Source: Winogradskyella litoriviva
GTDB taxonomy: Bacteria > Bacteroidota > Bacteroidia > Flavobacteriales > Flavobacteriaceae
Direction: 5' to 3'
Assembly: GCF_013249065.1 (NCBI RefSeq)
Contig: NZ_JABRWQ010000002.1
Coordinates: 532,560-596,559 of the forward strand
Length of the DNA: 64,000 bases
Shown: positions 43,759 through 52,298 of the stretch, in pieces
How the letters are laid out: each line of letters starts with the position of its first letter
Numbering within the stretch: position 1 is the stretch's first letter
Notes under the pieces: model-generated
Databases searched by the model: none
Seen by the model: the letters and a program-made list of their open reading frames with translations, nothing else
Told to the model about the DNA's origin: nothing
Made by a program: the position numbers and the translations under genes

Positions 43759-44994
43759 ATGTCATTTAAAGACTTACATTTAATAAAGCCATTGCAAAAA
43801 GCTGTTGAAGCTTCTGGTTATGCAGAACCTACTTTGGTACAACAACGAGCAATTCCGTTGATTTTAGAAAAAAAAGACGTCATTGTTTCAGCCCAAACCG
43901 GAACAGGTAAAACGGCCGCTTTTGCACTTCCTATTCTTCAGCAATTGTATGATAAACAAGATGCGCCTAAAAAAGGTAAAAAAATAAGAGCTTTAATAAT
44001 TAGTCCTACGCGAGAATTAGCGGTTCAAATTCAACAGAACTTTAAAACCTACGCACAGTTTACCAATTTGCGTTCTTTAGTTGTTTTTGGTGGTACGTCA
44101 ATTGAACCACAAATTGATGTCTTAAAAAAAGGCGTTGATATTTTAGTAGCAACACCTGGTCGTCTTCTCGATTTACACAAGCAAGATTACATTAACCTAG
44201 ATTATATTGAAACCTTTGTGTTAGATGAAGCGGATTTAATGTTAGCCATGGGTTTTATTGATGATGTAAAGAAAATTGACAGACTTTGTCCTGAAGAGAA
44301 ACAAACCTTATTATTCTCGGCAACCATTCCATTTAAAATTGAAGAATTAGCAAAAACCATACTTAAAAACCCAGAACGTATAGATGTTACTCCAACACGT
44401 TCTGTGGCTAAAGATGTAAGTCAAGTTTTGTATTATGTACCCAAACGCAACAAAATTGAATTGTGTTTGCACTTAATGCGCAACACTATAAAAGGGAACG
44501 TTTTAATATTTAGACGTACTAAATTTGGTGTCAATAAGCTAGAACAAACCTTGCTTAAAAATGGGTATACAGTAGACAGTATTCATGGTGACAAAGCCCA
44601 AAGCGAACGCCAAACAGCTTTAAATAAATTTAAAAACGGTTACGTAAAAGTATTAATTGCAACAGATGTTGCGGCACGTGGTATTGATATTAACGAACTC
44701 GATAACGTTTTTAATTTTGACATGCCAAATGTAGCCGAAACCTACGTACACAGAATTGGTAGAACTGGCAGAGCTGGTAATATTGGTAAAGCCTACGCTA
44801 TGTGCTCTGCAGATGAGAAAAGTTATGTAAAAACGATTCAGAATGCTATAAATGTACAGATACCTGTTGAGACTGAGCATCCTTATCCTTTAGACCCAAA
44901 AGCAAAACCTATTGTGCACAAAAAGCAAGGTAGTAAGTATAAAAAAGGAAGAAAGAGTGAGGCTTCTAAGAAGAAGAAAAAGCGTTGGTATTAG
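43759..44994 (+). CDS. DEAD-box RNA helicase (RhlE-like)
   Basis: A 411-residue protein with all helicase motifs: AQTGTGKTAAF, PTRELAVQI, DEAD (VLDEADLM), SAT, ARGID and HRIGRTGRAG. The C-terminal 40 residues are a basic tail (KKGRKSEASKKKKKRWY). Cold-shock or ribosome-assembly helicase roles are usual for this type. The leader carries palindromic repeats, which could affect message folding. A terminator follows. Confidence 0.95.
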   Translation: MSFKDLHLIKPLQKAVEASGYAEPTLVQQRAIPLILEKKDVIVSAQTGTGKTAAFALPILQQLYDKQDAPKKGKKIRALIISPTRELAVQIQQNFKTYAQFTNLRSLVVFGGTSIEPQIDVLKKGVDILVATPGRLLDLHKQDYINLDYIETFVLDEADLMLAMGFIDDVKKIDRLCPEEKQTLLFSATIPFKIEELAKTILKNPERIDVTPTRSVAKDVSQVLYYVPKRNKIELCLHLMRNTIKGNVLIFRRTKFGVNKLEQTLLKNGYTVDSIHGDKAQSERQTALNKFKNGYVKVLIATDVAARGIDINELDNVFNFDMPNVAETYVHRIGRTGRAGNIGKAYAMCSADEKSYVKTIQNAINVQIPVETEHPYPLDPKAKPIVHKKQGSKYKKGRKSEASKKKKKRWY

Positions 44995-45017
44995 TTTTAG
45001 ACTTTTAGACAATAAAA

Positions 45018-45043
45018 AAGCACTTAGATTATCTGAGTGCTTT
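45018..45043 (+). terminator. Terminator after the helicase gene
   Basis: AAAGCACTTAGA (45018-45029) pairs with TCTGAGTGCTTT (45032-45043) with one G-T pair, then a run of Ts. Confidence 0.85.
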
Positions 45044-45149
45044 TTTTTTGGAGTTTATATTCAGTATAGGTTTCAAAATATTAATAATAAGTTTGAATTT
45101 AACTGATTATGTTTAATTTTAAGCTAACTATCAACCGACCAGCCAAATT

Positions 45150-46484
45150 ATGAGTGATAATTACAATAAACCAGCGTTTAAAAAACTCCTCGAAAAACTA
45201 CAAGAGGAAAGCTGGCAGTTAGAACTGCTAATTTCTGGGTTTGCCATTTTTGGTTTATTTAGTGCTTATGACCCACTAAATATAGCTGCAATAGAAGCCG
45301 AAAATAATGGTGTTTTACATGAATTTATTATTTCAATCGTTGCTTTATATTCTTGTGTAATTCTCCTTTTTAATTTATTACTACATGTATTGCTAAGAGG
45401 TCTATGGATTGGTGCATTAGGATTACGCTATGTATCTGGAGATATTGACTATGAACAATTAAATTACAGTGAGAAATTCACAAAATACCTAAAGAAAAGA
45501 GTTGGTTCTTTTGATAAATATATTGCACGTTTAGAGAATTATTGTAGCATTATTTTTGCCATTTCATTTTTACTTATTTTTTATGTGTTAGCCCTTACTT
45601 TTACAATACTGGTCATTGTATTAACTGCTGAGTATGTAATCAGTAATGAAAATCTTCCTGGATGGCTGAGCAAAGCTTTAGGTATTCCTTTAATGATTTT
45701 TATAATCATTGGTATGTTTTTAACATTCTTTGACTTTGCAACACAAGGTTGGTTAAAAAAGAAAAGGTGGATTTCAAAAATATATTTTCCGTTTTATTGG
45801 TTGTTTAGCTTTATAACCTTGTCCTTTTTATACAGACCTATTGTATACAATTTTCTTGACAATAGGTTTGGAAAACGCTTAATTTTAATTCTGTTACCCG
45901 TATTTATTCTAGTTATAATGCTAGCGTCTTTAAATAATAATTTTTCTAATTACTTTAATGAAAGAAACAGTGCTACAAGTTATATCACTAGCGATAATAA
46001 TTATTTAGATTTAATAGATAAAAATGATGAGCTCTTTGCAAAAGATGCTGCAATTCAATCTAAAATAATCACGGAAAATTATATAAATGTATATATTAAA
46101 TTATCTGAGACTATTGAAGACAACGTTTTTAATTTTAATAAAGGCTTAAAACCAGATAAAGATTCTAGAGGCTTAACCTCTGATGTTGTTATTGGCTATA
46201 ATAATGGAAAAAATTCTTGGGGAAATAACAGAAAACGATTAGATAGTATTAGGCAAGACTATGTAAAAACATTTAATAAATTATATTACGTTGAAATAGA
46301 TTCGTTACCATTTACTTCAGATTTTGTAGTAAACAAAAACAAATTGGGTTTTGAAACCTATTTACCTACACAAGCTCTAGATCATGGAAAACACACCTTG
46401 CACGTCAACTATAAAACAATAAAGAATTCTGATACAATAAACAAAAGGATGAAATCAATTCTATTTTGGTATTACCCAGATTAA
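45150..46484 (+). CDS. Hypothetical multi-pass membrane protein
   Basis: A 444-residue protein. Hydrophobic segments occur at about residues 28-45 (LLISGFAIFGLFSAY), 65-90, 130-165, 180-200, and 220-265, so some six helices. The C-terminal 180 residues are soluble, rich in Asp/Asn/Lys and presumably extracytoplasmic. I recognise no family. It converges with the anti-sigma candidate, overlapping its stop by four bases. Confidence 0.65.
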   Translation: MSDNYNKPAFKKLLEKLQEESWQLELLISGFAIFGLFSAYDPLNIAAIEAENNGVLHEFIISIVALYSCVILLFNLLLHVLLRGLWIGALGLRYVSGDIDYEQLNYSEKFTKYLKKRVGSFDKYIARLENYCSIIFAISFLLIFYVLALTFTILVIVLTAEYVISNENLPGWLSKALGIPLMIFIIIGMFLTFFDFATQGWLKKKRWISKIYFPFYWLFSFITLSFLYRPIVYNFLDNRFGKRLILILLPVFILVIMLASLNNNFSNYFNERNSATSYITSDNNYLDLIDKNDELFAKDAAIQSKIITENYINVYIKLSETIEDNVFNFNKGLKPDKDSRGLTSDVVIGYNNGKNSWGNNRKRLDSIRQDYVKTFNKLYYVEIDSLPFTSDFVVNKNKLGFETYLPTQALDHGKHTLHVNYKTIKNSDTINKRMKSILFWYYPD

Positions 46485-46885
46485 AACGTCATTCGTTTAT
46501 TAAAATAGTGTTTTAGTAGTGGAATTTGAATACTTATCATTATAGCCAAAAGCACAACAGCATACATTAAAGTTGAAGACATATTACTTGAAACGTTTTC
46601 GAAAAAATTAAAAGACACATTAGGTAATTCTAAACGATCTGTCCAACTTGCAGTTGTTGCGTTATTTCCTAAAATAACATAACCAAATAAGGCTGTAAAA
46701 TTTCCTAAAATTAAAATCCAAACTGGTTTTGAAATTAATGGTTTATAAACAGTTGCATCAGAAGTAGAAATAGCTTCAACTTTAGACATTACAGCATTTG
46801 TAAAATCTAAAGAGGGTTGTTCTAAAAAATCTTCAGACATTATTTTGTCTATAAAATATTCTATTTTTTTCTCATCACTTTCCAT
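46481..46885 (-). CDS. Membrane protein, probable anti-sigma partner
   Basis: A 134-residue protein. The N-terminal 55 residues are soluble and acidic; two transmembrane segments follow (VWILILGNFTALFGYVIL and LMYAVVLLAIMISIQIPLL). It overlaps the ECF sigma gene by 11 bases, the coupling typical of sigma/anti-sigma pairs. No zinc-binding anti-sigma motif (HxxxCxxC) is present, so assignment is by position and topology. Confidence 0.55.
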   Translation of the reverse strand: MESDEKKIEYFIDKIMSEDFLEQPSLDFTNAVMSKVEAISTSDATVYKPLISKPVWILILGNFTALFGYVILGNNATTASWTDRLELPNVSFNFFENVSSNMSSTLMYAVVLLAIMISIQIPLLKHYFNKRMTF

Positions 46886-47456
46886 AGTTCATACTGTTTT
46901 GATGTTCTAAATACTGCTCTAAAATAACAGCTAGTTTTTTTCTTGCTCTAAAAAGCTTCACTTTAACCGTGTTGGCTTCCATGTTTATAATCTTAGCTAT
47001 TTCATCTAAAGATAAGTCTTCAAAATAAAAAAGAGTAAGCAATACACTACTCTTTTCTGGGAGTTTATTTATGCACTTTTTTATTAATGCTTGCTTTTCT
47101 TCCTTAATAAGATGGTCTAATGCATTATCTAATGTACCTAACTTATTAAAAGTAAACTCATCTATTGCTACGTTACTAATATACTTTTTATTCTTTTTAA
47201 TGCGATCTAAACACGTATTATAGGTTACTCTATAAATCCATGTAGAAAACTTAGAATCGCCTTTAAATTTATTTAAAGATCTAAAAATCTTAACAAAAGA
47301 ATCTTGTGCCACCTCTTCTGCCTCTTCTCTATGTTTTAACATTCTTAACGCCAAAGTATACACCAAGTCTTTATAACGATTCACTAAAATTGCAAATGCT
47401 TTAGTGTCGCCATTGTTTATAGCTTTAATTAATAATTGGTCGTCGTTGGTGGTCAT
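46875..47456 (-). CDS. ECF RNA polymerase sigma factor
   Basis: A 193-residue sigma-70 family factor with sigma-2 (YKDLVYTLALRML, then WIYRVTYNTCLDRIKK) and sigma-4 (LSLDEIAKIINMEANTVKVK) regions only, which is the ECF layout. Its promoter on the minus strand has GTGTAACC, 16 bases, CGTC, only about 12 bases before the ATG, so the message should be nearly leaderless. The same elements precede the divergent gene at 47601. Confidence 0.93.
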   Translation of the reverse strand: MTTNDDQLLIKAINNGDTKAFAILVNRYKDLVYTLALRMLKHREEAEEVAQDSFVKIFRSLNKFKGDSKFSTWIYRVTYNTCLDRIKKNKKYISNVAIDEFTFNKLGTLDNALDHLIKEEKQALIKKCINKLPEKSSVLLTLFYFEDLSLDEIAKIINMEANTVKVKLFRARKKLAVILEQYLEHQNSMNYGK

Positions 47457-47467
47457 TATATATTTAA

Positions 47468-47495
47468 GACGACACTTTGTTCTATTAGGTTACAC
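47468..47495 (-). promoter_or_regulatory. ECF-type promoter of the sigma-factor gene
   Basis: On the minus strand the -35 element GTGTAACC (47495-47488) is followed after 16 bases by CGTC (47471-47468). Identical elements and spacing occur on the plus strand at 47527-47554. The -35 region, in the form TTAGGTTACACTT / AAGTGTAACCTAA, is a perfect 13-base inverted repeat between the two promoters. Confidence 0.75.
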
Positions 47496-47526
47496 TTATT
47501 TAAAAATTTATTTTTTTTTGATAAAA

Positions 47527-47554
47527 GTGTAACCTAAGATAAATACCTATCGTC
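47527..47554 (+). promoter_or_regulatory. ECF-type promoter of the DUF6249 gene
   Basis: GTGTAACC at 47527-47534, a 16-base spacer, then CGTC at 47551-47554. The downstream ATG is at 47601, giving a leader of about 40 bases. Confidence 0.75.
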
Positions 47555-47600
47555 ATAAGGTATGTAACAAATAAAATTAATCAATTAAAAATCAAACATT

Positions 47601-47942
47601 ATGAACGTAGAAATCTTAATACCATTGAGTCTTTTTTTAGCCATCTTCGGAATTGTATACTTATACTTTTCAACTAGAAATAAAGAACGATTAGCACTTA
47701 TAGAAAAAGGTGCAGATGCGAGTATATTTAATATAGGAAAACGATCAGGTTCTTCTTGGAAAGTCGTTGTTCTAAATTTAGCTTTTCTTTTAATGGGAAT
47801 TGGGCTTGGTATCCTAATTGCTAATATTTTAGAAACATATACAGGTTTAGATGATGATGCTGTTTACCCTTCTATGATATTTCTAATGGCTGGCATAGGC
47901 TTGTATATAGGATTTACTCAAACCAAAAAACATGTAGAATAA
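47601..47942 (+). CDS. DUF6249 family small membrane protein
   Basis: A 113-residue protein with an N-terminal transmembrane helix (LIPLSLFLAIFGIVYLYF), the block RNKERLALIEKGAD and two further helices. This matches DUF6249, common beside ECF sigma factors in Bacteroidota. Its promoter has the same -35/-10 as that of the divergent sigma gene, so it is probably a direct target. The function is unknown. Confidence 0.85.
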   Translation: MNVEILIPLSLFLAIFGIVYLYFSTRNKERLALIEKGADASIFNIGKRSGSSWKVVVLNLAFLLMGIGLGILIANILETYTGLDDDAVYPSMIFLMAGIGLYIGFTQTKKHVE

Positions 47943-47972
47943 AAATTCTATTTGTAATTAACTAAAATATAC

Positions 47973-47994
47973 AACGTCTCATAATTGAGACGTT
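47973..47994 (+). terminator. Terminator after the DUF6249 gene
   Basis: AACGTCTCA (47973-47981) pairs with TGAGACGTT (47986-47994), then a T-run. Confidence 0.85.
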
Positions 47995-48042
47995 TTTTTA
48001 TGCTTATAATTGATGTATCTTTAAAATCTATAAAACTTAAAC

Positions 48043-49020
48043 ATGTATAAACTTCTATTAGCGCTTTGTTTAATTGGGCAATTTTCGTTTGCTCAAATCA
48101 CCATAAAAGACAGCATAACTTCATATCCTGTAAGTTACGCAACTATTTCTTTTGGTAACGGAAATGGAATTTTTGCAGATGATGAAGGACAATTTGTTTT
48201 CACTAAAAAACTATATCCAGATATCGACTCCCTATTTATTTCTGCTATAGGTTTTAAAGATTTAAATATTGCTACAAAAAACTTACCTAATGAGTTAATA
48301 ATGCAATCCCAATCTCATCAATTAGATGAAGTAATGGTTGGCATTAAATTAGACAGAAAATTTAAAGAAGAAAAACTAAAACCTTATTTAGATGATGATT
48401 ATTACAATTGCTGGTTACCAACAATAGAATCTGAAATTGCAGTTTATTTCCCAAAAACTACAACTAAAGACCAAAAGCTAAAAAGTGTATTTTTCCCTGT
48501 TGCCTTAGAATCTAAAGATTGGGAGAAACGAAATAAAAAAAACAGTGAAAAGAAAAAATTCTCAACTCTATTTAAAGTGCAATTTTATAAAAACAAAGAT
48601 GGCGTGCCAGGTAAAGTATTAACCTATGAAACCATTGTTTTTAGAGCTACAGAAAAAGATGGTGATGCTTTTGAATTAAATGTAGATGAATATGATATTA
48701 CTATACCAAAAGATGGCTTTTTTGTATCACTTCAAGTTTTAGGTTATACCAACAAAATGGGAAAACTTTTACCAAACAAAAAGTATAAGGAAATTGAGTC
48801 TAAAAACGGAAGCGTTGTAAAAATACCAACCAATTTTAGACCTTTATTGCCTTTTACAGATCAGATTGAAGGTAAAAATACATTTATAAAACGCGTATTT
48901 ATTAATGGTAATAATTGGGTTAAATTTGATAATAAAAATAATTTTAAATCGAGTTTATTAGACAAAAACCTGTTTAATTATGGTATTGGCTTAACGTTTA
49001 AAACCTTTAAAGATGAATGA
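48043..49020 (+). CDS. Secreted carboxypeptidase-regulatory-like domain protein
   Basis: A 325-residue protein with a signal peptide (MYKLLLALCLIGQFSFAQ). The first 75 residues read ITIKDSITSYPVSYATISF then DDEGQFVF, a carboxypeptidase-D regulatory-like fold as in SusC-type proteins, though no TonB plug or barrel follows. The remaining 230 residues are unassigned. Its stop overlaps the DoxX start by eight bases, so it leads an operon of four genes. Confidence 0.75.
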   Translation: MYKLLLALCLIGQFSFAQITIKDSITSYPVSYATISFGNGNGIFADDEGQFVFTKKLYPDIDSLFISAIGFKDLNIATKNLPNELIMQSQSHQLDEVMVGIKLDRKFKEEKLKPYLDDDYYNCWLPTIESEIAVYFPKTTTKDQKLKSVFFPVALESKDWEKRNKKNSEKKKFSTLFKVQFYKNKDGVPGKVLTYETIVFRATEKDGDAFELNVDEYDITIPKDGFFVSLQVLGYTNKMGKLLPNKKYKEIESKNGSVVKIPTNFRPLLPFTDQIEGKNTFIKRVFINGNNWVKFDNKNNFKSSLLDKNLFNYGIGLTFKTFKDE

Positions 49021-49366
49021 ACCTATAGGGCTTTACATTATGGCAGCAATGTATATTCTCGCAGGACTAATACATTTTATAAAACCTAAAATGTATATGC
49101 GTATAATGCCTAAATATCTCCCAAATCACAAAGCTTTGGTTTATTTAAGTGGCATTGCAGAAATTCTTTTAGGTATTGGCTTATGTGTTTCTTCATTAAA
49201 AATAATTTCTATTTATGGCATTATAGCTATGTTGGCGACTTTTCTATTAGTTCATTTCTATATGCTGTCTGGTGAAAAAGCCTCTGCCGGAATTCCGAAA
49301 TGGATTTTAATTTTACGCTTGCCTCTACAATTTTTCTTAATGTATTGGGCTTTTATATATCTATAA
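49013..49366 (+). CDS. DoxX family membrane protein
   Basis: A 117-residue protein with four predicted transmembrane helices (LYIMAAMYILAGLIHFI, YLSGIAEILLGIGLCVS, IIAMLATFLLVHFYM and a C-terminal one) and the KPKMYMRIMPKYLP loop typical of DoxX-like proteins. Some family members assist thiosulfate oxidation or respiration, but no specific role is clear here. It overlaps the preceding gene by eight bases. Confidence 0.85.
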   Translation: MNEPIGLYIMAAMYILAGLIHFIKPKMYMRIMPKYLPNHKALVYLSGIAEILLGIGLCVSSLKIISIYGIIAMLATFLLVHFYMLSGEKASAGIPKWILILRLPLQFFLMYWAFIYL

Positions 49367-49376
49367 ATTAAAAAGA

Positions 49377-49895
49377 ATGAGTATTACTAAACATTGCCAA
49401 CTTTGCGACCACCAAGTTGTAGATTTTAAAACAGGAACACTTTGTGGACTAACAAATAGAAAACCAGATTTTATTAATACATGTGCAAAAGCAAAATTAG
49501 ACTCTAAATTAAGACCTAAAATTGAGTCTACTAATATTGAATATGAAAGGGTATTAAAAACAAAGGCATTAGTATATATAAATTTTGTGATTTTTTTAGT
49601 TGTTGGTGTTGCTGTGATTTTAGCTGGTTACTTTTTGGCTCAATACCTATTAAAGTTTAGAGTAATTGCTGCAGTTCCTTTTATAATTTCTGCTATTGGT
49701 TTAATGGGAGTTTTACCCTTAGCTATTGGACCAATGAATCAATTTAGAAACGATTTAAAATTAGCTAAATCTAAAAAAGACGAAGTAGATAATGTTTTAA
49801 AAATTTATAACATTAAATATAATATTAATTTAAAGTTTGGAGATAAATACCATGGCGTGCAAGATGTTGAAGTAGATTTAAATATTAAAAAATAA
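49377..49895 (+). CDS. Hypothetical membrane protein with N-terminal cysteine cluster
   Basis: A 172-residue protein. Residues 1-40 contain CQLCDHQ, GTLCGLTNR and NTCAKAK, a four-cysteine arrangement that could bind zinc. Two transmembrane helices follow (INFVIFLVVGVAVILAGYF and VIAAVPFIISAIGLMGVLPL), then a charged tail. It lies ten bases after the DoxX gene. Function unknown. Confidence 0.7.
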   Translation: MSITKHCQLCDHQVVDFKTGTLCGLTNRKPDFINTCAKAKLDSKLRPKIESTNIEYERVLKTKALVYINFVIFLVVGVAVILAGYFLAQYLLKFRVIAAVPFIISAIGLMGVLPLAIGPMNQFRNDLKLAKSKKDEVDNVLKIYNIKYNINLKFGDKYHGVQDVEVDLNIKK

Positions 49896-49918
49896 GAACC
49901 CTTTAAGCCAACAATCTA

Positions 49919-51094
49919 TTGAAAACAAACCATAAAACAGCAAAATGGGTTTTACCAATAATTATACTTTCTCAATTTTGTTGTACATCATTGTGGTTTG
50001 CAGGAAACTCTATTATAAATGATTTAATAAAACACTTTAACCTTTCTACTGATTCATTAGGCTACATAAGTTCTTCAGTTCAGTTTGGATTTATAATTGG
50101 CACTTTAATTTTTGCAATTCTAACGCTCAGCGATCGCTTCTCACCTTCTAAAATCTTCTTTATATGTGCCATTGTTGGTGCTATATTTAATTTTGGTTTA
50201 ATATATACCAATAATACAATTGTTACACTGCTTACCTTTAGATTTTTTACCGGTTTTAGTCTAGCAGGTATTTATCCTGTAGGAATGAAAATCGCCGCTG
50301 ATTATTTCGAAAAAGGTTTAGGAAAATCGCTCAGTTTTTTAATAGCTGCATTAGTATTAGGAACTGCTTTACCCTACTTAATAAAGTCATTTAATTTAAA
50401 TCTAAATTGGAAAATGGTAATTTGGACCACCTCAACCTTAGCTATAGTAGGTGGCACTCTTATACTACTGTTTGTATCAAATGGTCCTAATCAAAAACGA
50501 TCAAATAAATTTGATATATCTAAAACACTTAAGGTTTTTAAAAATAAACCCTTTAGATCAGCTGCTTTTGGATACTTTGGACATATGTGGGAACTTTATG
50601 CCTTTTGGACCTTTGTTCCTGTGCTACTGTTAACACATTCGCAGCTTCATAATATAGAATTAAAAATCGCGTTATTTTCATTTATAGTAATCGCCTCCGG
50701 ATCTATTTCTTGCATTATTGGTGGATTTATTTCAAAATCGGTTGGAATTAGAAAAACGGCTATATTATCTTTAAGTATTTCGGGAGTCTGCTGTCTGGTT
50801 TCACCCTTATTTTTCATAATAAACTCTAGTGCTATTTTTATTATTTTTCTAATTATTTGGGGAATGGCAGTAATTGCAGATTCTCCATTATTCTCTACAA
50901 TGGTTGCTCAAAATTGTGAAGCTAATTCAATAGGGACTGCATTGACTATTGTTAATTGTATTGGCTTTTCTATTACTATTATCAGCATTCAATTATTAAA
51001 CGCTTTATTAGTCTATCAAAACTATACACATTATGTATTTATGATATTAGCCATTGGACCAATTTTTGGTTTAATAAACTTGAAAAAATCTTAA
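49919..51094 (+). CDS. Major facilitator superfamily transporter
   Basis: A 391-residue protein with about 12 transmembrane helices. Features are LPIIILSQFCCTSLWFAGN in TM1, LTFRFFTGFSLAGIYPVGMK in TM4 and a loop between TM2 and TM3 (LSDRFSPSKIFFI). It resembles MFS antiporters or drug exporters; the substrate is not clear. The start is a TTG at 49919 (MKTNHKTAK), 23 bases after the preceding stop. It is the last gene of the run. Confidence 0.85.
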   Translation: MKTNHKTAKWVLPIIILSQFCCTSLWFAGNSIINDLIKHFNLSTDSLGYISSSVQFGFIIGTLIFAILTLSDRFSPSKIFFICAIVGAIFNFGLIYTNNTIVTLLTFRFFTGFSLAGIYPVGMKIAADYFEKGLGKSLSFLIAALVLGTALPYLIKSFNLNLNWKMVIWTTSTLAIVGGTLILLFVSNGPNQKRSNKFDISKTLKVFKNKPFRSAAFGYFGHMWELYAFWTFVPVLLLTHSQLHNIELKIALFSFIVIASGSISCIIGGFISKSVGIRKTAILSLSISGVCCLVSPLFFIINSSAIFIIFLIIWGMAVIADSPLFSTMVAQNCEANSIGTALTIVNCIGFSITIISIQLLNALLVYQNYTHYVFMILAIGPIFGLINLKKS

Positions 51095-51095
51095 T

Positions 51096-51776
51096 CTACT
51101 CTATTTCAAAATCAAAGTAAGTCTTTGGAAAAGGCTCCCAACGCAATGTAAAATGCCACCATTCTTTTGGATAGTTTCTAAAGTTATGCTTTATCATAAC
51201 ATGCTGCAGTAATTCGCGATTTTTCCTTTGCTGTTCGGTTAAATCTTCATCTGCAACCCAAGATTCTTCACCAAAAAAATCAAAAGGACTTCCCATATCT
51301 AAAGGTTCTCCAGTTTCACCATCAGCAATGGTTAAATCTAAAGTACTTCCTCTACTATGGCCAGATTTAGAAGCAATGTAACCAGCTTTAAACAAATTAC
51401 GCTTATCTACTTTAGGGTAAAATTGCTGCTTCTTTATGGTATCATTTAAATCTCTTGCCCAGCGGATAAAATGATTAACAGCACGTTGTGGTCTATAGCC
51501 ATCATATACTTTTAAACATAAATTTTGTTGTTGCAACTCTTGTTGTACTAATTTTAATTTTTCGGCAGCTGGTTGCGTTAAGATTAATCGATTTACTTTA
51601 TACCCATCTATGGTATCTCCTACAAAGTTATTTGTTGTAAAATAACGTAATTCTACATCTATATCTGGTATAATAGTGTCAACATACACAAAACCTTCTG
51701 GTAAAGCTTTCTTTTCTTGAAAGCCAAATAGCACAAAAAGTATACTAGCTATATATAAAAGTGATTTATAATTCAT
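51096..51776 (-). CDS. VanX-type D-alanyl-D-alanine dipeptidase (M15)
   Basis: A 226-residue protein with a hydrophobic N-terminus (signal or anchor). Zinc ligands are His140 in SGHSRG and Asp147 in STLDLTI, with EWWHFTL supplying the catalytic glutamate and third ligand. Family M15D enzymes cleave D-Ala-D-Ala. Being exported, it is probably used in peptidoglycan turnover or nutrition rather than vancomycin resistance, and no van genes are nearby. It converges with the MFS gene, one base apart. Confidence 0.88.
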   Translation of the reverse strand: MNYKSLLYIASILFVLFGFQEKKALPEGFVYVDTIIPDIDVELRYFTTNNFVGDTIDGYKVNRLILTQPAAEKLKLVQQELQQQNLCLKVYDGYRPQRAVNHFIRWARDLNDTIKKQQFYPKVDKRNLFKAGYIASKSGHSRGSTLDLTIADGETGEPLDMGSPFDFFGEESWVADEDLTEQQRKNRELLQHVMIKHNFRNYPKEWWHFTLRWEPFPKTYFDFEIE

Positions 51777-51929
51777 ATTGAAACACTAAATTAATGAAAA
51801 AATAGAATTTTAAACCCTTTTCTTAAAACCAAACAATAAAGTTTTATTTAAAATTGAAGCGCATTAAATAGTTGAAACGTAATGAAGCCATCTTTTTTTT
51901 GTGAATTAAGTAATTTACAAGAAAGTATA

Positions 51930-52076
51930 TAAAAACAAAAAACCGAGATCCCTCAATCTCGGTTTTCGTTTATTTGCTTTTTTACTATGCTGGTAGATTT
52001 AGGGTCTCTAATTATACACAACACAAGGCAAATATTAATTAATTAATCCATTGAACTAAAACTATTTTTTTAGTAC
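51930..52076 (-). ncRNA. Candidate small RNA (orphan transcription unit)
   Basis: Predicted from a minus-strand -7 box (TATCTTTG, 52088-52081), an upstream TTG 18 bases away, and an 11-bp terminator stem (51939-51949 with 51956-51966) followed by a T-rich run. Between them the only ATGs lead to stops within three codons. The start and end are approximate. It could be Rfam-type Flavo-1 RNA or something new; I could not identify it from sequence. Confidence 0.45.
51939..51966 (-). terminator. Strong terminator hairpin with no adjacent upstream protein gene
   Basis: AAAACCGAGAT (51939-51949) pairs with ATCTCGGTTTT (51956-51966). The T-run is longer on the minus strand. The VanX-type gene starts on the same strand at 51776, so no gene ends here. 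Confidence 0.75.
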
Positions 52077-52298
52077 ATGTCAAAGATATAATTCATTTTT
52101 ATTTTACAAGCTAAAAAACATATTTTATCGCTGAAATACATTAAATTTTAACATTTAGAGATGAAATATCACTTTTCGACGTTCAATTGCACACTGAAAA
52201 GTGTTTTTAAATCTGAAATAAGACAGCTAATTTTGCTTAAAAATGTATAATTAGATAACATTTCAATTAACTTTATACCTCACAAAAGTTTAGAAAAG

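Larger units (their letters stand above)
51777..52298. other. 522-base intergenic region with an orphan promoter and terminator on the minus strand
   Basis: No coding frame was found. A minus-strand TATCTTTG box at 52081-52088 with TTG at 52107-52109 and a strong minus-strand terminator at 51939-51966 define a possible transcript of about 135 bases that no protein gene explains. Confidence 0.5.

Noticed and set aside
49013..51094. Drug resistance or VanX-type resistance island
   Set aside because: The MFS and VanX-like genes lack other resistance genes, and M15D enzymes are common in non-resistant bacteria.
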